Shown here in pieces: positions 42,043-53,816 of a stretch of 64,000 nucleotides of DNA; position 1 is the stretch's first letter; every line of letters starts with the position of its first letter. The position numbers and the translations under genes are program-made. Origin of the DNA: Ilyonectria destructans (Eukaryota > Ascomycota > Sordariomycetes > Hypocreales > Nectriaceae). Location of the stretch: assembly GCA_020740775.1 (NCBI GenBank), contig JAHEWK010000010.1:2356001-2420000 (forward strand). The letters are read 5' to 3'. The notes under the pieces are model-generated. The model was not told where the DNA came from, made no database searches, and was given only the letters and a program-made list of their open reading frames with translations.

Positions 42043-43789
42043 TTACGATAAGTCTGCTCGCTCTCTCACTTGAATCCACATGTCCGAAATTGCGAACAGA
42101 CCAAGCAAGTTTCGTGTGACCCATGGACGCATCGGGTTCAGGAGTGACAGCTCGAAATTGCGCATCAGCTAGAATTTCATCGTGAGTCAGCATCAAGTCT
42201 AGCATAACGACACAACGGAATGCGACGTACCTCAAATACCATCTTTCCAATCTCAAGCTGTGCAACTGGCTTCCCTAAGCACTGGAACTTGCCATGGCCA
42301 AAAACCAGATCATTGGTTCGAATCATTTCCGCCAGCTTGTCAGGATCCGACTCAAACCACCGCTCTGGGCGGAACATCTTGGCGTCCTGGCCATACGTTT
42401 CCTTGCTATGGTGCATCGCCCATGATGAGTGTCCGATGCAAGTCCCGCCGGGCAGAAACACGTCCTCTCCGTTGACGGTGACAGTGTCGCCTTCAGGCGG
42501 AACATCACGCGAGAAGAGGTTTGCAACAGGCGGCCAGATTCGAAGTGACTCGCGAATTACGGCCTGCAAGTATGGGAGTCGTTTTGTCTGTTCCATGGTG
42601 ATGAGATCATCTGCCGCGCTCGGAGCCTTGCCGTCACGCATGGCATCGTCGACTTCGCGCTGCAACTTGAAGTATACGCGAGGATTTGCCATGATTTGGA
42701 GGAGAGTACCACGGATGGCACCAGCTGTGGTGTCAGAGCCTGCAATGATCTGCTCGAGCGCCTCGGAGCGCAGTTCATCGCCCGTCAGCCCATGGCGGAT
42801 GAACGAAGCCAGCATGTCGGAGCGCTTGTCAACGGGATTTGCCGCACGCTCGTCAACAAAGCGGAAGCAAGTAGCCATCATTTTGCCAAAGCCGCTGTTG
42901 TCATTTGGCGATGGGGCAATGAACTTGCCGATGAGCGGAGCCTGGGCCGCCCAACTCATGCCCAGAGCCAGGGCAAACGTGGCAGCCATGAGGCCTTCTT
43001 CGCTTGATTTGAGGTACTCATCTACGTCCCGGTCGCTGGGAAGCATTCCAAAAGGCTTACCCAGGCCAACAGTACTGATGACATCAAGGGTGAAGTACTG
43101 GACCTTTTTGGCCAGATCCATGGGCAGGATCTGGTCATCAGATGAGATGTACTTGGATCGGATAAGATTGATGAATTCTTGGAGTCGCTTATCAACGGAT
43201 GTCTCGAGGTCGAGGTTTTCTCTGCCCGAGTACTTTGACGAGATATTAGCCGTGTGCTTGCAAGGTCTTGGCACGAATGGGAATCAGACGTACTCCCGGA
43301 GCCATCTGCTTCCTCCTTTGATCGTGCTTTACGTTATCCGTCTGGGTAAAGACATTGTCCCGCCGATACTCGACGCGGCAGGCGTGATAGTACCAATCAG
43401 AGCGTTTATATCCGGGCTTATTGTTGACGTGGGCCCAGATTGTGGGTGAAGAAGTGATGAGAAGATTGGGGGCGACGCGCGCAATAGGTCCTAGATAGCG
43501 TGTTTGTGTGAGCGTGGTAACATGCAGCAACACGGTTTAGGCGAGTTTGAGACAGAGGATAAAGAATTGAGGTTAGCACACCATATTTGTCACTGATATC
43601 TGCATACCACTCGTGGCAATTCTGTAGCAGTGCCTTGCTGTGCGGCAAGTCGGTGAAACCAGTCCAACGCGGGCCTCTGAATTGTCTTAGTCTGGCGTAT
43701 ACGACAAGCTTATTGACGAAGTAGACAACGACAAGGAAGCCAAGCAGTGGCACGAACCACTGCTCCGCTCGGGCCGCCAGGATCCCCAT
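42043..43789 (-). CDS. Cytochrome P450, pisatin demethylase-like
   Basis: Four exons, 43789-43582, 43490-43294, 43232-42231 and 42168-42043 (introns of 91, 61 and 62 bases), give 510 residues. An N-terminal anchor helix (WFVPLLGFLVVVYFVNKLVVY) places it in the ER membrane. Signatures are KRSDWYYHACR, RRKQMAPGYSGRENL, the I-helix oxygen-binding AGSDTTAGAIR, the K-helix ESLRIWPP, FRPERW, and the haem loop FGHGKFQCLGKPVA with the axial cysteine. The combination of YYHACR and SGRENL is characteristic of the pisatin-demethylase-like group. It could act in detoxification of plant phenolics or in metabolite tailoring; the substrate is unknown. Confidence 0.93.
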
Positions 43790-44476
43790 GGCACGTAAAA
43801 ATGCCCAACAAAAGCAAGAAATTGAGGCCGCAATGTAGGTGAGATTCTGGTTCGATGTGGAAGCTACGACTCTGCGGGATGAATTACCTATCACTTTGTA
43901 CCCCGCAGTTTTACCCTTTCCGGGGCGAGGGACATTACATAATCGTATCTCTGTCCAATCACATGAGGAATGAAGATAATGTATTGAGTCTGTAGCGAGC
44001 TGCTAGCGGTGGGCAGGAAGAGCGGCTGGAGATAACATCGTGCCGGTCACAGTGGGTCGCGGTTCCATTGTCTTTTCAGTGCTTAATTAAGAACGATATT
44101 ATGGGCGAGTCAGGCACGTATCATCAAGAATGTCATTGTGAGTGGACCTACATTAGCGGCCGAGAAGGGCAATAACTAGACACCAGAAATCGGCCCACTA
44201 GGAGTTACGGAGTGACACCAGTTGAGATAAAACGGCGTGGAACCACTTTGCTTATTAATGAAGAGTCCCTATCAGGCTTAGCACGCTCCGGCTTGATTGG
44301 CGTAATTACGGGGCAAAGAAAAGACAAGCGTTCAAGGCGAGACGCTTTTCAATGCGCGATGTGTCGCGTCCGTGTTCGTCTTCCCTCCGGAACTCCACTT
44401 GGTTCCGTCGACGGCGATCACATCAGACACTAAGACTCACGGGCCGCGACACCAATAGCCCGCGGTTGTATGGAAC
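43790..44476. other. Divergent promoter region, P450 and methyltransferase
   Basis: 687 bases between two divergent start codons, allowing joint control. No clear TATA box or known operator was identified. Confidence 0.5.
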
Positions 44477-45797
44477 ATGACGAGCCCCAAGAGCGCTTCG
44501 AGTAATCCAAGGTCGCGCACGCGATCTCCGGCTGAGCAGTTGGACGAGCCGGATGAGCCGGTCGAGCCGGGTGTTCATCCCACGAACACGCAGATTCCCT
44601 ATGTATGGTTGCCCATCGGGTGCCGGTGCCGGTGCCGCATCAAACCAGCCTGTTGACTATATTCTCTCTAGAACGAAGCAGACGATGACGCCGACTCTGC
44701 CATTGGCGACAACGACAGGTGAGTTGCCTCCATCATGACCAGATTATTCGCTCAACCCAGGTCACAGCATCGCCTCCTCCTCGGCTTCTCTCTCCGAGAG
44801 CATTCTGGACTACCGCAAAATAAACGGAAGGACGTTCCAGAGCTCGAGGACAACCGAGTACTGGGGCCCCAACGACGACAAGCAGAACAACGGCTTAGAT
44901 ATCGCGCACCACTTCATCACAAGGCTCAAGGGCGACCGGCTCTTCGAGGCCCCAATCATAGGCGCCCCGTCCAAGGTCCTAGACGTGGGCACCGGCACCG
45001 GCATCTGGGCCATTGATATGGCAGACGCGTATCCGTCCGCCGAGGTCATTGGCACAGATCTTAGCCCAATCCAGCCGGGTTGGGTGCCCCCGAACTGCAA
45101 GTTCTACATCGATGATGCGCAGCTTGACTGGACCTTTCCCCCGGCATCCTTCGACTTTGTGCACATCCGCGCCTTGTACGGCAGTATCGGCGACTGGACC
45201 GAGCTGTACCGCCAGGCCTACAAAGCCCTGGTTCCCGGAGGCTGGCTCGAGGACTTTGAGATGAACATCACCCTGCACAGCGACACGCCCGAGATCAGGG
45301 ATGACCCGGAGCACATCTTCAAGCAGTGGGCCAACGTCTTCTTCGAGGCAATGGACCGCATCGGCAAGACGGGGCGCATCGGCATGGATGGAAACATGCG
45401 CAAGCACATGGGTGAGGTTGGCTTTGTGGAAATCGTCGAGAAAACCCATCAAGTGCCATGTGGCGGATGGAGCAGCGACCCCAGGATGAAGGAGATTGGC
45501 ATCTTCAACTTCACATTCCTCGACGAGAGCCTAGAGGGATTCGCCTTGTTTCTACTAAAAGAAGTGATGGGGTGGGAGTTCACTGAGATACAGGTCTTTG
45601 TGGCCAGGATGCGCAAGGCCATTCGGAACACCAAATCCCGGCCGTATTACCTTGTGTGAGTAATCCGCCTTTTCCTTCTTTCTTGTTCCCATCTTGCCAC
45701 GGCATACTTTCCCAATACGTCACTGACATACGGTAGGACAAATGTGTATGCGAAGAAACCAGGGGCACTGGCGGCACCAGAGGAACAGGATGTATAG
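44477..45797 (+). CDS. LaeA-like SAM-dependent methyltransferase
   Basis: Four exons, 44477-44602, 44672-44718, 44768-45655 and 45737-45797, give 373 residues in frame. A Pro/Glu-rich N-terminus with NEADDDADSAIGDNDS is followed by ILDYRKINGRTFQSSRTTEYW and NDDKQNNGLDIAHHF, typical of this fungal family. The SAM-binding motif I is KVLDVGTGTGIWAIDMAD, followed by IGTDLSPIQPGWVPPNCKF and DFVHIRALYGSIGDW. The family includes the nuclear regulator LaeA and many metabolite-cluster enzymes. Divergence from a P450 fits the latter. There is no evidence for a particular substrate. Confidence 0.9.
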
Positions 45798-46492
45798 ACC
45801 TTCACATCAATACTAGAGAATGGGCCGAATCTAAAAGGAGGAATAATGTAGCTTATTTACCGTACACGCACTATCTAAATAATTGGTACTCGGTTCTGGC
45901 GATGCATGCTTGCAATATCAATACAGTCTCAGACGCCAAGCTGCAAGCAACCTTAGGAAATAGGTCGATATTGGTACCAATACGAAGAGGTGGTGCCTTA
46001 GCAATAGGTCTATTAGAATAAACATTATAAATTTCCTTGATTAGGAGAAAATTTTCAAGGATTCTTGATGAGTTGAGGATAAAAAATGTACCATATTTCT
46101 TTAGAATTCGGGGAGCTAGGTGGATATGTTGCGTTAATAGCCGAAGACACTTGGTGAAACAAGCTATTGACAAACCAGGTAGAATAACTACACTACCATA
46201 CAAGCCTATATACCCTTTGTTTTATTGAACGGTCAGCGAGTCAAATGCCCTATGTCTTGCGAGCGTGTAATAAATCTCTCACATAAATTAATTGCCGTAG
46301 GGTAGCAGATGTTCTTAACGTTTGACAGGTGGACCCATCCAGCGTTAGAGCAAGCACGGACCATGATGTTAGCGAATTAGTGCACGGGTCCGGATAATCT
46401 AAGCGCCGACAAGAACATTGACATCATTCCACCTGCTACCAAAAAACCAAGTCCGTTCTACCCATCACAGGGAAAGCCATTGTATTCCAGCC
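45798..46492. other. Intergenic, no gene seen
   Basis: About 0.7 kb upstream of the ABC transporter; somewhat AT-rich in 45830-46250. No supported gene. Confidence 0.5.
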
Positions 46493-49345
46493 ATGGCGAG
46501 CACACAGCTGGGACTGAAGATTGCTTTTTATACGTATCCCTGTCTTCTATTTCTCACCTTATTCGGGGTTCAATCCTACCAGTTCTACCGCAGTCGCCGT
46601 AGAAATGCGCGTCACGACGCGTCAAATGACGAGCCACCGCAAAACGCCGGCAGCGTGCGGATAATTTATGCGAGGCTGATATGGTCATTCCAACTTGTAC
46701 TTTCTGCGTTGTTGGTTGTTAGTATTGTCATCGCCGTACGCGAGGCAGTCGCTCGCCAACATGAGGTGGTCGGCACAGTCGAATTCTCCTTCAGCGCGTA
46801 TCTGGTATGTCCCTTTTCGCTTTCAACACTACACATATCCTACTTACTTACATCATATCTAGGCAGCTTACGTTGGAGTTTTGCTCTACTTCCTCGCTGG
46901 TTTACTACCTGACCCGGAAGGACCGTGGTCTCCAAATGCCGCCCATTGCTGCGCGTGGGTCATTGGCGCACTCGTTGAAGCCGTCATAACAGCTGTCCTT
47001 TCTTCTGTTAAGCCCTCCCTGCAGGTGTCTAAGGGATTCGTTGACACCCTAAACATTCTTGGCCTGTCTAGAATCGCGGTATTCGTACTCATGGCAGTTA
47101 CGCTTGTCCTGAGAGAGTACAAACTGAGACCCACCAAGCTCAAGCCAGCCCCGGAGGAACGACAATCACTTCTGGAGAGCGGGAATGGCTCATCAAGTAA
47201 CTACGGTAGTGTCAAGGCTCACCAACCAGTGAATCGAGCTGCGAGGACCCAGGTTTCGGGTACGGGTTGGCTTGACTACTTGGCTGGATTTCGGGTTCTG
47301 GTTCCCTACCTATGGTATGAGCATGCGAACTAGGATTGACCCTCTCAAAGCTAACCTTCATCAGGCCCAAAGACTCCCGTCTCTACCAGATTATTGTCGT
47401 TGTTTGTTTGATCATCATGATATTGCAACGCAGCGTGAACGCCCTGGCTCCCATGCAGCTTGGAGAACTTGTCGATGCCCTCGGCAAGGGGCGTCTACCA
47501 TACAAGGAGACCATACTTTATGTTGTTTACCGCGCCCTTCAGGGTAATCAAGGAATCCTTGGCGCCGCGAGGGCTGTCCTCTGGATCCCGGTTTCTCAAT
47601 CACTCTTCCGGAGACTGTCCACTGCGGCATTCGAGCATGTGCTGGGGCTCTCCCTGGAGTTCCACCTGAACAAAAAGATCGGCGAGGTGACAAGTGCACT
47701 GAGTCGAGGTTCGTCAATCAACACGTTTCTGGAGAGCTTTTGCTTCCAAGTGTTCCCCATGGTATTCGACATCTTCGTTGCAGGCGTCGTCTTCTTCATC
47801 AACTTCGACCCTTTTTACACCATCATCGTATTCTTCATCATGTGGTCCTACATCTTCCTTACCATCTACGTGGCCAAATACCGTGGCAAGCTAAGAAGGG
47901 ACATGACGATCAAAACACGCGAGATGGAGGCCATAAAGACAGATGCCCTCCTCGCATACGAGACGGTGCAACACAATTGCGCAGTCCCCCGCGAAACCGA
48001 AAGATTCAAGGACCATGTGACTGTTCTTCAAAATGCGGAGCGCCTGGTTCAGTGGTCACTCAATGGCCTGAATCTCACACAGAGCTCGATATTCACCCTT
48101 GGAACCGCCCTCCTGGTCGCTGTTTCTGCCTACAAGATTTCCATTGGCAAGCAAACGGTTGGCGAATTTGTCACTCTCATCAACTACTTTACCCAACTTC
48201 AGGGTCCTCTCAATTTCTTTGGAACTTACTACACCATGCTTCAAAACAACCTTATAGAAGCTGAGCGAATACTGGATCTAGTAAGGCCTTACTGACTCCC
48301 ATTGCGGACTATTGATTTCCACGACTGCTGACCAAGCCTAGTTTCAAGAGACGTCTGGAGTAGTGGAAAAGCCGGATGCTGTCGGGTTATCCTCGCCACG
48401 GGGAGAAGTCGCCTTCAATGATGTCAATTTCTCCTACCAAAGCAACATCGGGAAGCCCGTTATCAACGGCATCAGCTTCACTGTTGCCCCGGGCACGAAG
48501 ACGGCAATCGTAGGCGAGTCCGGCAGTGGCAAATCGACGTGCCTGAAACTTCTCTTCCGCTTCTACGACGTTTCTGGCGGCTCCATCACCATCGATGGTC
48601 AAGATCTCAAAGACTTGAAGCTTGACAGCGTCCGCAGCAACATTGGTGTGGTGCCGCAGGACACAGTGCTATTCAACGATACCATCATGTACAACTTGCT
48701 CTACGCCAAACCTCAGGCTTCCGAGACCGACGTCCATGAGGCATGCAAGGCGGCCAACATTCACGACCATATCCTCGGCTTCCCAGATGGCTACGAAACC
48801 AGGGTTGGAGAAAGGGGTCTCAAGTTGTCTGGGGGTGAACGCCAGCGCGTACGTTACCCCGTGTTGCCCCCTCCCCTATCTACATTGCCTGCGAGTCGAC
48901 TGACCAAAATGAATCTTGTAGATTGCTATCGCGCGGGCGATTCTCAAAGACGCTCGTATTTTACTCTTGGATGAGGCTACTTCATCCTTAGATTCCCACA
49001 CCGAGAGACAAATTCAGGATGCTCTTGAGAATGTCACAGCCGGGCGAACAACAATCACCATCGCGTAAGTAAAGATTATTCCCGGAAAATTATTGTTTCT
49101 TTTATGCTAGGCATTTGCTCACCGGCTTAATTTATGACAGACATCGCCTTTCCACCATCACAACGTCTGACCAGATTATTGTTCTTCACAAGGGTAAGAT
49201 AGTGGAGCGTGGCACGCATGGTGAGCTACTAGCGCTTAAGGGGCGGTATCATGCTATGTGGGAAAAACAGACAAATACAGAGAGGAAAGAAAAGGAGAGA
49301 ATGGAGATGGAGGCTGAGTCGTCGGAAACAGCGTCCCAAGAGTAA
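46493..49345 (+). CDS. HMT1/ABCB6-type ABC half-transporter
   Basis: Six exons, 46493-46804, 46863-47314, 47365-48280, 48342-48848, 48922-49064 and 49141-49345, give 844 residues. An N-terminal set of extra helices (TMD0, about residues 1-220) precedes the six-helix core ([16 protein letters not shown] to [17 protein letters not shown]). The nucleotide-binding domain has Walker [11 protein letters not shown]-loop [12 protein letters not shown], signature LSGGERQR, Walker [13 protein letters not shown] and switch AHRLSTI. TMD0 plus a single NBD and this length match fission-yeast Hmt1 and human ABCB6, which sit in vacuolar or organelle membranes and export heavy-metal conjugates, phytochelatins or porphyrins. 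The acidic C-terminal tail is not conserved. Confidence 0.93.
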
Positions 49346-49704
49346 GGGGACGATGTCTCTCTTCCAGCGGCAACATAGCAAAGCAACTAGGCTCAGAGAT
49401 TGTAACCACATCCCTATAACATCGCTTTTTCACCGAACCCTACTCTTAGCGCTCCTAGGACTTAATTTTCCAGGCGCGGGGACGATGGGTGGCCTAAGAA
49501 CTGGATTTGCACTGATATCGATAGACGAACGCCACGAGAGCGATGAGCGGGGCCCTCACCGAGGGGGACAGGGCAGATCAAAATTCAAGTTCGTGAGGCT
49601 GCCCTCTGAGTCCTGCTTGTGCATCTGCCCATGTGGGAGGCATCTGTTTCGAGAGGGAAAAGAGAAGGAATCCCGAGAGGCTGCCCCAACAGACCGGATC
49701 CGAG
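49346..49704. other. Intergenic between convergent genes
   Basis: Short gap between the 3' ends of the ABC transporter and the NACHT-associated gene; nothing recognised. Confidence 0.5.
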
Positions 49705-51351
49705 CTAGGCGGGATCCCGGCCGAGGATCCCCGCTTCAGCTGATACATTACCACCTTTACCTTCGCCGGCAAAAGCTCCATGAGAGTCGAGTTTCGCGTC
49801 TCCGCCACCACCACCTTCAGCATTGATAGAACGATAGTCTTGCATGCCTTCCCAGCTAACCAATGCTGCACCACCATCACCACCCTTAAGTTGAAAACGA
49901 GCACCAGTGCCCGAGACATGCCCACCCAAACCCCCATAGGCCTTGGCGAACGTGTCGCTGTCGCGGTTGCTGTTGTTGACGGGCTCCCGACGTGATGGCT
50001 GAGTACGGGCTTGATTGCTGTCACGAATCTCGTCGAGGACTTTTCTATTTAGATGTTAGGTGTGACGGATGAATGACGAGAATGGAAGGGAACGACGTAC
50101 AATAAAATGTCCCTCATCTCTTGGGTGACTTGAAGCTGCTGTCCGGCGACTAACAAAAGCCCCTGCATGGCCTCGAGAGACCTCTCCGCCTTCTCATTAG
50201 CTTCCTCCAGCTCTTTTCTAGAGGCCGAATCATTTATTTTCGTGAAGTCGTTATCTACAATCTTCTCGAGCTCTTTTACCCCGGATAGCATCCCTTCCCA
50301 ATCCTCGACTCGGAACACATCTTTTCCAAGTTTGGCAAGCCACTTCCGATAGAATCGTACGACACTTGTGAACTGGAATTCGAGGATGCGCTGATATAGG
50401 TCTACTATATGAGACTCGAATTCATCCTTCAGGTCTTTGGGAATCGTGGCATTCCAGTCCTTATCCTTCGGCGACAGCAGAGGCTCAAGCGCAACGTAGA
50501 AGCGCATGCGGGAGGTGACGTATGCAAATCCGTTACTGTTGGCTTGCTCTGCGACGCTAGGGTTCGTGAGGAGTGGGAGAATGACGCACACACCGGCCCA
50601 GGCCAATGAGGCTTCTGGAGAAGCCTTGACAGCCTCATTAATAACAGTCTTCATCCCTTGCACTAGCAACGCGCCTTGCGCAATCTGATCCCGCACGATG
50701 AATTCATGGCCGAATATGTGGTATCTGGTTTTGTTCTCATCCATTCGCTGCAGGGCACTCTTGATTATCGTGCTCAGATGTGCTTGACGTTCGCTGGGAT
50801 CCAATTTGTTCATTTGGTTTCCCGTCTCGTCCAAACTATCGTCTTGATCGGATGGATTGCTCTTTGATCTGCTCGAGTCGGAGTCTGCGCAGATATTAGT
50901 CGCTGCGACACATCACTTTATTTCATACACACTTCTCCTCGGTAGCTCCCTCGAAAGCAACCTCTCGTACTCCTCCACCAGTTTCAGATTCTCGGTTCTG
51001 AGGGCGGCATAAGCGCGATCCCAGAGTGACTGCGCGGTATCCGATTCACCGTCCGTCGGAATTGCGGTAGATGTCGCTGGTGTCTGAACAGGCACCGCCG
51101 GTCCCGCGGTCAAGGGAGTGGTTTGCTCCAGACATCGGGGTCCGACCTTGGCTAGAGTTTGTGAGCTTTGAGAAGACCAACTTCCCCTACGTTCAAGGAA
51201 GTCTCGGCGTACCCGAAGGTGGCGTCGAGGACAACGCAGAGACGTCATTCCGGTAGCCATCCTGTCCCCTCTCGGACTCCCCGGAGTCCTTTACGTCAGG
51301 ACCTCCGCTGAAGAATTTCAATGCCTTCTTCAAGGTTAACTTTGGAGACAT
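49705..51351 (-). CDS. NACHT-associated N-terminal domain protein with glycine-rich tail, no NTPase
   Basis: Four exons, 51351-51213, 51151-50933, 50884-50101 and 50044-49705 (introns 61, 48 and 56 bases), give 493 residues. After a basic N-terminus (MSPKLTLKKALKFFSG) and linker comes the helical domain that begins fungal NACHT/WD proteins (Pfam NACHT_N): LWDRAYAALRTENLKLVEEYERLLS, VKASPEASLAWAGVCVILPLL, YVTSRMRFYVALEPLL and LYQRILEFQFTSVVRFYRKW. No P-loop NTPase follows. Instead exon 4 encodes a glycine-rich tail (about 420-493): GGLGGHVSGTGARFQLKGGD, AALVSWEGMQDYRSINAEGG, GGDAKLDS. The same motif forms the next gene on this strand. Such truncated NLR-like proteins may act in fungal non-self recognition. 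Confidence 0.8.
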
Positions 51352-51781
51352 GACTTATAAACGTATAGGTCAACGAGAAGACTTGACAACGAGATTAGTG
51401 ATAGCAAGGTGAAGTCGATGCCTGACTTTCCGGACGGTATGGCAGGATTGAAGCTGAAGGATGGCTCGCTTGCGCACCCAAAAATTCGGGGAGACCTAGG
51501 TGGTAATGGCACCGTTGAGTTGGAGAGGGGCCGGCACGTTCCAAATCACGTGAATTTATGTGGGTCATGTTGTCATGTTGGTTGGCCTTGGTCAGAGTCA
51601 TCGCTAGCATGTGGCATTGGAATATTTAATATTTAAGTCAAGTCAGGGGAGGCAGGGTTCAGTCTAGCAATTGAGGCACCTCTACCACGTCGCTTCCTTC
51701 ACTCGGTGCACCGCTCGAAGTACGACAGTGTGCCCCTGATTAACGTCAAAAAAGTCATCAATTCATTTTGTCCTCTGGCGT
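51352..51781. other. Intergenic between the two glycine-rich-motif genes
   Basis: 430 bases, the promoter region of the NACHT-associated gene. No element recognised. Confidence 0.5.
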
Positions 51782-52137
51782 CTATGGTTCCGCCGTTTCC
51801 TTTGCCGTTTCCTTTGCCGTTTCCTTTGCCGTTTCCTTTGCCGTTTCCTTTGCCCTTTCCTCCTCTAGCGCGGCCGTCAGATCGAGGTCGGCGTCTCCAC
51901 CCTTACCACCCCCAAGATCAACGTTTCCAGCTTTCTTTTTAAGGAATTCCAGTTGTTCCCAGGATATTGCCGTTTTGCCTCCTTGCCCACTGATAACCTT
52001 GAGGCCGTTTGGGCCGTACGTGATGCTCGCACCCCCACCACCCTCAGCAAGGGCAGAAGGCCGATCAGAGTTCGACTGTTGTCAAAGTATCAGGCCCCAC
52101 ATAGCTGTCAAGGTCTTTAAAAGCATTCACGTACCAT
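51782..52137 (-). CDS. Small glycine-rich protein with SWE motif and AKET repeats
   Basis: An ATG-only first exon (52137-52135) is spliced through a 59-base intron (gtacgt..caacag) to 52075-51782, giving 98 residues. The product reads SNSDRPSALAEGGGG, ITYGPNGLKVISGQGGKTAI, SWEQLEFLKKKAGN, GGGKGGDADLDLTAALEEE, then five AKET units. The SN-D...GG...G-GG...SWE...GG-GGDA-LD layout is shared with the tail of the NACHT-associated protein just downstream on the same strand. A TATA box lies 114 bases upstream of the ATG. No named domain is known to me. If the first exon is wrong the frame still starts no later than the SNSD segment. Confidence 0.65.
51787..51858. repeat. 12-bp coding tandem repeat (AKET units)
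   Basis: gccgtttccttt is repeated about five times, on the minus strand GCAAAGGAAACG coding Ala-Lys-Glu-Thr. The copies are nearly identical in DNA, so the number probably varies between strains. Confidence 0.85.
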
Positions 52138-52729
52138 CTTCGCTTGGCGGATCGCGACTTTGGAAAGAGGAGACTGAATCTATGATTTGTGGACGGGTGG
52201 ATCAAGAGATGAAAAGCAGGGAGGAAAATGGGCTCATCGAGTATCGTCGGATTTTTATACGCGGTTGGTGTTGGTGTGGTCTTGTGCGGGGAAACGCTGG
52301 CTCGTATCCGCGGGTGTAATCACGTCACTCTCCTCTCTATCTGTATCCAACTGGAGTATTGTGCATCATCAAACACAACTGTCAGTCGCGGGACAGTAAG
52401 CATGCCCGTTTCTAATTGGCAACGCCCCCCAAGGACGACTGATCCAGTTGGGCCGGCAGATGCTTAATTGGTTGTGCTCATTGAGGCGTCCAATTAGTTC
52501 CCTACGAAGGGGAGGCCTCAATATGCAAACCCTTGCGGGCCCACAGTCAGCTGTCAAGGCAGCAGCCGGCACGGACCGACAGTCTTAGTACGTAGTACAT
52601 ATGATCGGCAGAGCCGGAGGCCGTCCCAGATACACGTATGGAGTTAATCTGGGGCGCCCACACTCTTGCCCTCAGTTGGATGGCGATGATGTGAACTTGG
52701 CAGTAGTTTGCAGATTATTGCATCACCGA
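52138..52729. other. Promoter region and possible glycine-rich relic
   Basis: Upstream of the small glycine-rich gene. From about 52600 to 52842 the plus strand has pieces (RYTYGVN, LTWETA, then in another frame AGGDGGDAGLA before a stop) that recall the glycine-rich motif and may be a decayed third copy. Confidence 0.3.
52251..52259 (-). promoter_or_regulatory. TATA box of the small glycine-rich gene
   Basis: TATAAAAAT on the minus strand, 114 bases before the ATG at 52137. Confidence 0.45.
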
Positions 52730-53179
52730 CTAACCTGGGAGACGGCCTGCCATTCCTGCATTTGCAAGATAAAGGTGCATCTGCGACGCCGACTCGAGCC
52801 GCGGGTGGAGATGGCGGTGATGCAGGACTTGCGTGAGGTGTGAGGTGGGTCTCATGGTTCGGCCTACGGTGGTAAGGGGGGGGGACTCTGAATCTAGGGC
52901 TAGTGGAGGTAAGGCTGATGGAGGCAAAGCGGGTGTAGTAACTGGCCCGGAATTTGTGAACAGAACTCGGGACCATGTGATGGGTTCCGCTATTTCCTTG
53001 CCGCTCTCTGTTGGGATGTTGACATTTCTCAGCCGTGGCGGTCTCGCTACAATCTCGGCCCAACCCAATACCAGACTATCAGTCATGAGTGAATCGGTAT
53101 TCAACTCCCGGCCTGCGGGTGCGCCTGTCCGGGCTGCTTCGAGGGATCCAGTCGAAAACTGTCTCAGTGAAGGGGCCAT
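52730..53179 (-). CDS. Hypothetical protein, uncertain strand
   Basis: A complete ATG-to-stop frame of 149 codons beginning MAPSLRQFSTGSLEAAR, with IPTESGKEIAEPITWSRV in the middle and Pro/Leu-rich stretches. The opposite strand is also open (glycine-rich GGKADGGKAGVVTG), so only one, or neither, is real. No domain recognised. Confidence 0.25.
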   Translation of the reverse strand: MAPSLRQFSTGSLEAARTGAPAGRELNTDSLMTDSLVLGWAEIVARPPRLRNVNIPTESGKEIAEPITWSRVLFTNSGPVTTPALPPSALPPLALDSESPPLTTVGRTMRPTSHLTQVLHHRHLHPRLESASQMHLYLANAGMAGRLPG

Positions 53180-53816
53180 GGCCGAACTGGTTACCGCCAG
53201 AATTGGTCTTATCGGGGGGTCTCTGCTCCACTCGGTATACTCTTGCAGTCGAGAGACACAGTTAGCTTAGCTGTTATTAGTTAATTAACTTTATATATAC
53301 TCTATAAGAATTCTAATTGTAACTGCCTATTAAATACTAAATAAAAGTAAGCTAGAGGAATAAATAAAATAGTAGATAGAATAGGCTATATATTATCTAA
53401 TAGTTTGCTCTAAACCTAATTGGGTAGGTATACTAATCTTCCTTCAGTTCAGTTCAGTCCTTACTCACAACCTACTCCACTCTCCCATCATTCAGCCTGA
53501 TCAGTGACCCAACGCTATTTCCTACCTTAATCGCTGGACCAAGAAGACGTAACTGCCAAGTTGCCCAGGGAAGAACTCCGAGAAACGTGTCATAGACTAA
53601 TCCACGCGCTTGGACGGAGGGACCACCCCAGCGTTGCCATTCAGGCCATTCCTACGCCTTGAACTTAGGGAGGCTACTGCATCCACCGACTGCCCAATCA
53701 TTTGGTAATCTGATTTACCTCCACACAGCGTAAGTCTTTATACCAAATAAACGAATTGCATATTAAACAGCTCCTTATAGTATCTAGATAGAACCTCATT
53801 CAGACAACAGCGAGCT
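53180..53816. other. Intergenic, AT-rich block
   Basis: 53280-53410 is AT-rich; a short ttcagttcagttcagtc repeat lies near 53443. It includes the likely promoter of the CaaX gene. Confidence 0.45.

Noticed and set aside
46418..46492. Longer N-terminus for the HMT1-type transporter
   Set aside because: The in-frame extension has no ATG; ATG 46493 precedes the first helix directly.
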